Assembly: GCA_027008665.1 (NCBI GenBank) | Contig: JALVEA010000044.1 | Span: 1-5,250 of the forward strand | Direction of reading: 5' to 3' | Length of the DNA: 5,250 bases | DNA from: Thiotrichaceae bacterium | Lineage (GTDB): Bacteria; Pseudomonadota; Gammaproteobacteria; Thiotrichales; Thiotrichaceae | Part shown: piece by piece, positions 5,051 to 5,250 of the stretch | Position numbering within the stretch: position 1 is the stretch's first letter | Layout of the letters: each line of letters begins with the position of its first letter | Position numbers and translations under genes: made by a program | Notes under the pieces: model-generated | Told to the model about the DNA's origin: nothing | Seen by the model: only the letters and a program-made list of their open reading frames with translations | Databases searched by the model: none

Positions 5051-5250
5051 ATGAATCTAAAAAAAATACTGACTGATAATAATCAACAACTCCTGCAAGA
5101 GTTTAATAATAATGCGGATATCAATCTATTGCTCAATCAACGCAGTGATTTGATCGATTCTGTGCTGATCCAACTATGGGGTGAACATTTAACACAAAAT
5201 ACATTTGCTTCATTGATCGCTGTAGGTGGTTATGGTCGTCGTGAAATGCA
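5051..5250 (+). CDS. glnD: [Protein-PII] uridylyltransferase GlnD, N-terminal part (cut by window edge)
   Basis: GlnD adds UMP to, or removes it from, the PII proteins GlnB/GlnK according to glutamine level, controlling glutamine synthetase adenylylation and NtrB/NtrC signalling. Only 66 codons of about 850-900 are present. The segment RSDLIDSVLIQLWGEHL (31-47) aligns with the pre-catalytic helix of E. coli GlnD. IAVGGYGRREM (56-66) is the start of the nucleotidyltransferase motif, usually GGYGRGEL; the catalytic D-x-D that should follow is past the edge. The N-terminus is some 40 residues shorter than in E. coli, as in many other GlnD proteins. An in-frame TAA at 5042-5044 leaves the ATG at 5051 as the natural start, although no good Shine-Dalgarno precedes it. 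The gene lies 55 bp after the toxin remnant, and I see no clear -35/-10 pair in that gap. Confidence 0.9.
   Translation, partial: MNLKKILTDNNQQLLQEFNNNADINLLLNQRSDLIDSVLIQLWGEHLTQNTFASLIAVGGYGRREM

Noticed and set aside
1..5250. CRISPR array, rRNA or phage genes
   Set aside because: No regularly spaced direct repeats, rRNA core sequences or phage structural proteins are visible on either strand.

Overview
The window is A+T-rich bacterial chromosome that reads as a gammaproteobacterium. The PurN and PurM sequences follow the enterobacterial proteins closely, GlnD belongs to the proteobacterial PII-signalling set, and the tRNA-Arg(ACG) has its CCA encoded. The species cannot be fixed from the sequence. 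Most of the window is housekeeping DNA, and no new multi-gene system is visible. The unusual part is a short stretch of accessory DNA at about 4617-5050, between the tRNA gene and glnD.

Layout: 1-1470 on the minus strand is a purM-purN operon for de novo purine synthesis, with the two genes overlapping by 8 nt; purN runs off the left edge. A 125-bp intergenic region at 1471-1595 separates it from the divergent recQ (1596-3713, plus strand). RecQ is a helicase with complete helicase, zinc, winged-helix and HRDC parts, plus a C-terminal helix-turn-helix extension of about 100 residues. Thirty-nine bases after recQ lies a GNAT acetyltransferase gene (3753-4259) of the phosphinothricin-acetyltransferase/MnaT type, probably co-transcribed. 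A non-coding stretch of 224 bp (4260-4483) holds a strong candidate tRNA promoter and some possible RNA structure. It leads to tRNA-Arg(ACG) at 4484-4560 and a clear intrinsic terminator at 4592-4616.

Right after the terminator is a 158-bp element (4623-4780) with 25-bp terminal inverted repeats and a 3-bp TTA target duplication. It has no transposase gene and looks like a MITE. Its right repeat carries a perfect extended -10 (TGGTATAAT) pointing outward. Next comes a 5'-truncated YoeB/Txe-family toxin remnant (about 4804-4995) that has lost its N-terminus and its antitoxin but keeps the catalytic residues. The start of glnD (5051 to the right edge) follows; it encodes the PII uridylyltransferase of nitrogen signalling.

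Functionally, purMN is one biosynthetic unit, and recQ with the acetyltransferase gene is probably a second transcription unit. The tRNA gene is its own unit, closed by its terminator. The MITE promoter may now be one source of transcription into glnD.
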